NCBI RefSeq assembly: GCF_037392515.1
Contig: NC_090288.1
Location: forward strand, 8,652,969 to 8,716,968
Origin: Haliotis asinina
Lineage: Eukaryota > Mollusca > Gastropoda > Lepetellida > Haliotidae
Length of the DNA: 64,000 nucleotides
Direction: 5' to 3'
In this document: positions 58,700-64,000 of the stretch, piece by piece
How the letters are laid out: each line of letters starts with the position of its first letter
Position numbering within the stretch: the first letter of the stretch is position 1
Program-made: the position numbers and the translations under genes
Notes under the pieces: generated by a model
What the model was told of the DNA's origin: nothing
The model's database searches: none
The model's input: only the letters and a program-made list of their open reading frames with translations

Positions 58700-61020
58700 G
58701 TGGGTGTGAGAGAGTGTTGGGTGGGGAGTAGGGAATGGGTGTGTGTGTTGTGTAAGTGATACTCTATATAAAAACATCTGTTTGATACCACCGCTGCCAT
58801 CAAGTACGTTACGATCGGGAGCGTTTCGACACTGGGGGATATGTTGGACTGCCAACCAGGAGCTGTGTGGTACATATGACATGAGTTCACTTCATGGTGA
58901 CAGACATATATACACAGCCTAAAATAGACAATCCGTGCTGTACAAGTAGCTCTACCTATTACTGCCACGGTGTATTCAGCTGGTTGTTTTCCTGATACGC
59001 ATGGCAAGGGTAAAACCACGTCCGTCTGATTAAATGAGTATTATATAAATTGTAAATATATTTTTGTGAGAGTAGCATTGGTGAAGTTGTCTTGAAGTGA
59101 AAACTGTTGGTGACTGCTTGTAATAGTTAACAGATATTCGTCACTGGACATCACACAGGCTTCCCTCAACGCCTGGCCTCAATCATCGTGACCTAGGCCA
59201 TTGCTTGCTTTTCAGTATTACTACCACCAATAATAATACCAAGGTCCTAGTTTTATAAGCATACATTGTACATAGATACATTATTAGATTTGATTTGTTT
59301 GCTAATGTAAATTTGCAAGAGAAAGTTTACAAGGAAAAACTGGATTAGATGAATATTATAAACGCCATGAAAACGTTCTGCTGAAAACAGCCGCTGAAAC
59401 ACTTTGGACTGAATATTTGAAAAACAAGTGCATGTATATCACTCCTTAAAATACATCACCCCTAAATTGCAGTATTTGTTGGCTTCATTATCCTCGTCAA
59501 CAAATATGTGTGTATATATTTGCTCGTCAGTGTATCTACACACAAAGTAAGATAGCAGTTTGACTTGAAATGAAACCGACTTAACAAGTGCAGAAAATAT
59601 TATACTGACTTTATTGCGTACCGAAGTGCGAGTTTTAAAATTTACAGTGAGTTATAGGGTTTTGTTTTTGTATATATGTAAGTGGTTAAAATATATGTTT
59701 TTACAAAGAAAACATTTTCTTCAAACGGGAAGCACCGAGTAAACCGGTTTTCTCTCTCACTGTGCACGTTGTTTTAATGCATGTAACGTGAGTACACGTG
59801 ACAGTATCAGATGTCTGAGACAACGGGTTCACCCATGTGTGTCGGTATATAGCCGGTGGGTAGCACAAGGTCACCAGTGTACACGAGTGTGTAAACTCTG
59901 CGGTAACGTTGTATAAAGTCAAGCTTTATCAAAACAGCACATATGACAACTGCTGGTGGCGATTTATCTTCACACACGGAAGTCACTGGACGATAACAAA
60001 AACAGTGTACGCACTATACATAAAACCCATAGTCCAAGAAACCGCCTCTACTGTTCAGGTATGCATTTAGTCTTAAATAATCATATTCATATTGGGCGTT
60101 TGCGACACCGTTTAGATAATAGACGAGAGCTGAGCATTTTCATTAGCAACGCCATTACTTGTATTAGGTAACACAACTTGCTCAAATTCTGTCTACTTTT
60201 ATTCTGGACCTTATGTTGTAATACGACATTCATCTTATTATTGGTGTGTACCTAAATTATATTAAATGGTTATGTTTAATTGGATGTATTACAGCTGCGT
60301 TTGCCCTTTAACTGCACAATAAACGTTGTCATTTTCGCTGACATTACTGTGTGATAATGATTAATTTTACAATGACATGCTCATAATATGCTCGACTTTC
60401 AGCAAGTGTGTTGGTCTATAGCTATTAATGTGGAAATGATGTTCTCGCTTTTATTTTAGCGGTAGGTCTTATTTCAGATATAGGGGGTTTGTTAAGGACA
60501 CACGTCGGTGTTTGTGCATCTAAGTTACGTAAGGTCAACATTTCCCCGGGGACATTGTTTTATGATCTGTGAGGGGTATGCTAATTTCTTATCGGATGTA
60601 AATATGGCGGAGATAACAAAGGGTCTGTTTCACGTGTTGTAAAGTATCATGGTTAGGGGGCGCAGATCCGGGCTACCCCCGGGCATTAAAAATAACGGGT
60701 TAGGGGCAGGTGCTTGTACTGAGTGTATACAAACAGGCGATGTCAGTGTCGAACTAAAGCAGGTCTTGCTCAGTCGTGATATATTCAGAGGCTTATATTG
60801 TGAGAGGTATGTGACATTTATAGCTCTACTGCAACAGCAACAGAAACGCTGTTCTGGCTTATTTTTGACAAGTGTTTGAATAGAAGACATAAACACGAAC
60901 TCTTATGGTAATTTCATTTTTCGAAAAGTGCCTTTTGCTGTTTCGCACATGTGTCTGTGTCTTGATGCTTTGTATGTTACCTTACGCTACGTCATGTTTA
61001 AAGGGTTACTTTTCACTAGG

Positions 61021-61140
61021 GGCGGTGGGGTAGCCTACTAGTTAAAGCATTCGCTCGTCACGCCGAATACATGGGTTCGATTCCACACATGGATGCAATG
61101 TGTGAAGCCCGTTTTCCGTTACACGTGGAACATTTTGGTT
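61021..61140 (+). mobile_element. tRNA-derived SINE, head and start of body
   Basis: GGCGGTGGGGTAGCCTACTAG (A-box-like), GCTCGTCACGCCGAATAC, GGGTTCGATTCCACACATGG (B box) and ATGTGTGAAGCCCGTTTTCC. The 5' end cannot pair as a tRNA acceptor stem, so this is not a tRNA gene. The body is cut short before the TA tract. Confidence 0.75.
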
Positions 61141-61175
61141 TAAGGAAAATACCGTTCTGATACTTGCTTCAGAAA

Positions 61176-61178
<3 letters not shown>

Positions 61179-61260
<82 letters not shown>
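61179..61260. repeat. (TA)n microsatellite
   Basis: About 41 perfect TA units; self-complementary. Confidence 0.95.
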
Positions 61261-61266
<6 letters not shown>

Positions 61267-61454
61267 ATAGTAATAAATATACCCATCACAATTGAAAAGG
61301 AGCACTATGGAGATGGGAAACTCAAATCCCGAACCTGAGGAAATCTAGAATTGCTTCGTTTGGGGCTTTAGCAGGGAGGGTTAGGCAGCAGGGAAAGTAA
61401 TGTGGTTCAGGGATTGGGAGACACTCGTTTGGTGTCGTCACTAATATTCGTGTC

Positions 61455-61650
61455 GTGTCTTAGGAGGCGACCAACGGGAGATCGGGGGCACGCGCACTGA
61501 CTTGGTTGATGCATATCATTGTATCTCAGTTGTGTAAATCGATGCTCATGCTGTTGATCACCGGATTGTCTCGCCCAGACTCGATTATTTACATACCTTT
61601 GTCATGTATCTGAAATATTGCTGAATGCGTAGTTAAATAACAAACAGCCT
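61455..61650 (-). mobile_element. SINE-like element, reversed
   Basis: CACTGACTTGGTTGATGCAT, TCGATGCTCATGCTGTTGATC, ACCGGATTGTCTCGCCCAGAC and GCTGAATGCGTAGTTAAATAAC. Confidence 0.75.
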
Positions 61651-61804
61651 ACCAATCTCATATTTGTCACTACCTCTTTGTATTATCCAAATCATTGTGG
61701 CAGATGACAGAGACAGGTTGTTCTCCAAAACTGTTATAGTTTTACAGCAAGTGACAGAAATTGTATATTCTCAAGAATGTGATCTTCCATAGTTGATGCC
61801 TACA

Positions 61805-61910
61805 GAGAGGGGCGTTGGGGTATCGCAGTAGTCATTCACGACTAAGACACGCCATGATATTGCTGGAATAGCGATAAGGACGGCGTAAAACAATACTCAC
61901 TCACTTAGTA
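61805..61910 (+). mobile_element. SINE (head family), internally deleted
   Basis: GAGGGGCGTTGGGGTATCGC, then directly CGCCATGATATTGCTGGAAT, GACGGCGTAAAACAATACTC and ACTCACTTA; the B-box part is deleted. Confidence 0.7.
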
Positions 61911-62024
61911 ACGTTTACACTGTGCAACACTGTTGCACCTCGCTGACGTTAACGTCATACGCCATTTAGGTTGGCGGTGATGGTTTGGAGATTTTACGTT
62001 CTCTTATTTTACATTCTGATTTGG

Positions 62025-62100
62025 GGGGTGAGTGAGTGAGGTTAGTGTTACGCCGCATTGAGCAACATTCCAGCTATATGGCAGTGGTCGACTCATATGT
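62025..62100 (+). mobile_element. SINE-like element, 5' fragment
   Basis: GTGAGTGAGTGAGGTTAGTG, TTACGCCGCATTGAGCAAC, ATTCCAGCTATATGGCAGTG, then lost. Confidence 0.7.
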
Positions 62101-62549
62101 TTTATGACTAGATTTTCTTGTCAGAGCACGCGCGTTGTACATGGAGTTATTTTAGTAACAGTTACAATTCATTAAGGCGATACACAGTTAACCCCATGTG
62201 TCGCATCCGGGGAATACACTATTATGGTCGTAACATCAACATGGGTAGCCTTAAATATGATCGTATACAGACAGTCTGTTGATCACCAACAACGGATAAA
62301 CAATGGTAGACCAAAGACGTTTTGCCACACTCTTCTTTCTTCCGACCATGGCGTGTTCACGATATGGGCATTCCATAAGTTCTTAAGTGTGTATGTTTTC
62401 GGAGGTAAATACCGTCTGTGTGCTGGATAACAGAATCATTTTCAAAAAGGTTGAATGCATTCAAGATGGTTCCGCTAAAAGATACGTCATTCTATTTCAC
62501 AGGTTATCTGCATGGGCAATTGGTGCTGAAGTGATTCCAACAGGACAAC

Positions 62550-64000
62550 ATGCTACCGGCAGCTTTCTACGAGTTGTCCCAGATGTGGCAATGTGCCATC
62601 ATCGGCATCACAGCCGGGTTGTTCACCTTGTTTTGGACACGCCCTGTCCCACGACTACCCCCGGGGCCCAGGGGTCTTCCATTACTTGGCAGTCTTCTAG
62701 GTAGGCAGAGTCCACACCCACATGCTTCGTTTGACCAGTGTTCAAGGTGCTCCTGTAGACCTTAATGTTGTTTGGCTGGGTTTGTCCATTCATAAGCGGA
62801 TATTGAGTTATGTTATTTTCTTCATTCTAACAAACGGGATCAGATGGTCAGACTTGTTGACTTGGTTGACACATGTCATCGTATACCAGTTGGTCATGCA
62901 GTTGATCACTGGATTGGCTGATCCAGACTGGATTATTTACATGCCGCCGCTATATACTGGAATATGAGCGGCGTAAAACAACAGATCAATCAACAAGAAT
63001 GGCAATTCCGCAGGAGCAAACATATAAATTTCGAGCAAATGACAATCTGTAAATGAAGGAACATTGAGCAGAAATGCAAGCAAATGTTTGAAATCTTTCA
63101 TAGTCATACCACTGCAGTTGCTGCAAGAGAGTTCTATTCAAACAATGAACAGTGGCCATTATTCCTGACCATTGGATGTTGTTTATGTTCACAGATTTAA
63201 AGGACGACACGCTCGAGACGCTGTATGACTGGGCAAGATATTTTGGACCCTATATGACTGTTTACAAAGGTATAGCCAGATTTGAAGAAAATGTTTTAAA
63301 TGATCCATTCTGATAATGGTGGAAATGCGTGTGATCCGCTACAGCATTCATTGCAGTTGCATGTATCATGTTATCGGTGTGGTAGCCTGATGACAGAAGT
63401 GCGGGTTCGATCCCACAAATGGACTCAACGTGTAACGTTCCTATATTGTCCCAAGTCACACCCTCTGATAGTATTAATAAACGTACATACGTCTATATTT
63501 GGATTGCACAGTGAACCCTCATAACCTTCGTATCGTTAGACGGAACCTACTTACAAACAACAACATCATTTCTAATGAGACAGGGTCTGTGGCGTAGGCT
63601 AGTGGTTAACAAGTTCGTTCGTCACGCTGACGACCCGGGATAATTTTTAATTACATCTTAAGGGGATGTGATAATGGCTATAAGTATATCTAATGGTTGT
63701 GTCTATGAGTACAGGTCGTGTTGCCACGATTTATCTGAATACAAGAGAGGCCGTGGATGAAGCATTCGTCAAACAACAGTCTGCATTCACAGCCCGGCCA
63801 CAGTCTCACTCAGGTAACTATTGGACGCTGACGTCAGCAACTGAACTTAAAGACAACAAACAACAAAACAACATTCATCCAAACTAATTCTTTACGTCCG
63901 TTTAACTTTGACTTGTATATCCTCGCAGTTACAACGATGACCTGCGGTCAGAAGGGCATCCAGTTCTCGGACTACACGCCAATTCTGAAGCACCAGCGGA
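62550..64000 (+). CDS. Cytochrome P450, CYP2 clan, gene E; 5' part, cut by right window edge
   Basis: N-terminal part of a P450 on the strand opposite to genes A-D. Exons: 62550-62700, 63195-63269, 63715-63813, 63929-64000 (continues). All splice sites are GT-AG, and phases (1,1,1) equal those of A-D; exon 3 has the same 99 nt, exon 2 is one codon shorter (75 against 78 nt). The protein starts with a hydrophobic anchor (about residues 14-29) followed by RLPPGPRGLPLLGS; exon 3 reads GRVATIYLNTREAVDEAF, ending TARPQSHS, equivalent to the FAGRPQTFS stretch of the paralogs. In exon 4 the C-helix reads DYTPILKHQRK where A, C and D have DYGPTWQLHRK: the Trp that normally contacts a heme propionate is Leu128, and the Arg (132) is kept. 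The heme-binding part is outside the window, so activity cannot be judged. Confidence 0.88.
62830..62985 (-). mobile_element. SINE-like element, reversed, intron 1 of gene E
   Basis: CAGATGGTCAGACTTGTTGAC, TTGGTTGACACATGTCATCG, GTTGATCACTGGATTGGC, TGATCCAGACTGGATTATTT and GAGCGGCGTAAAACAAC. Confidence 0.75.
63375..63660 (+). mobile_element. Two tRNA-derived SINE head fragments, intron 2 of gene E
   Basis: 63378-63435 carries GTGGTAGCCTGATGACAGAAG and GCGGGTTCGATCCCACAAATG; 63583-63645 carries TGTGGCGTAGGCTAGTGGTT, GTTCGTTCGTCACGCTGACG and ACCCGGGAT. Both are SINE heads cut off before the body. Confidence 0.6.

Larger units (their letters stand above)
58700..62549. other. Intergenic region between genes D and E
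   Basis: No P450 exon or other gene recognised. Contents: a tRNA-like SINE head (61021), a (TA)n tract (61179-61260), a reversed SINE-like copy (61455-61650), a head-type SINE body (61805-61910) and a SINE 5' fragment (62025-62100). An acceptor TATTTCACAG ends at 62502, 47 nt before the gene E ATG, so gene E may also have an upstream non-coding exon. Confidence 0.55.

Noticed and set aside
61021-61095. tRNA gene candidate with A and B boxes
   Set aside because: The first seven bases cannot pair with the expected 3' acceptor strand and the sequence continues into the SINE body.

Overview
This window is animal nuclear DNA. Its genes are split by GT-AG introns, microsatellites are long and frequent, and many degraded tRNA-derived SINEs lie between and inside genes. 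The two commonest SINE-like families (one starting GTGAGTGAGTTTAG and reading TTACGCCGCACTCAG, one with a tRNA-like head GGTTCGATTCC and a body TGATATTGCTGGAATATTGC) look like those I associate with vetigastropod molluscs such as abalone. That assignment comes from memory and is an inference.

The real genes are five cytochrome P450 genes of the CYP2 clan (CYP1/CYP17-like). Four lie on the minus strand: A (1-6658, cut by the left edge), B (10739-17765, complete, 520 aa), C (28251-38451, complete, 503 aa) and D (47215-55792, complete, 503 aa). One lies on the plus strand: E (62550-64000, cut by the right edge). I rebuilt all exons from splice sites. A-D share one 10-exon plan. Exons 2-9 are 78, 99, 94, 156, 209, 129, 105 and 135 bp in all four, the last exon is 347 bp in B, C and D, and intron phases are the same. 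E keeps the same phases in the part that is visible. A, C and D are close paralogs, while B and E are older branches. All visible genes begin with a membrane anchor followed by PPGPRG, so the products should be ER microsomal monooxygenases. A-D carry WxxxR, AGxDTS, ExxR, PERF and the heme-Cys loop. I see no stop codon or frameshift in any of them.

Layout: 1-7.8 kb gene A and its leader exon; 7.8-10.7 kb SINEs and a minisatellite; 10.7-17.8 kb gene B; 17.8-27.1 kb gene-poor repeats and microsatellites; 27.1-42.4 kb duplication block 1 with gene C; 42.4-45.7 kb spacer with a LINE 3' end; 45.7-58.4 kb duplication block 2 with gene D; 58.4-62.5 kb repeats; 62.5-64 kb start of gene E. The C and D blocks are tandem copies of one segment that now differ by transposon insertions and microsatellite growth.

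The most informative observations are: a non-coding first exon with a nearby CACGTG element shared by A, C and D; patchy similarity between A, C and D (a SINE and exon 6 link A with C, almost everything else links C with D), which suggests gene conversion; two DNA transposons that enlarge intron 7 of C to about 3.1 kb against 267 bp in D; an unusual heme loop ending CMAE in A, C and D; and loss of the C-helix Trp in E. I found no RNA genes, CRISPR array or bacterial-type regulatory signals.
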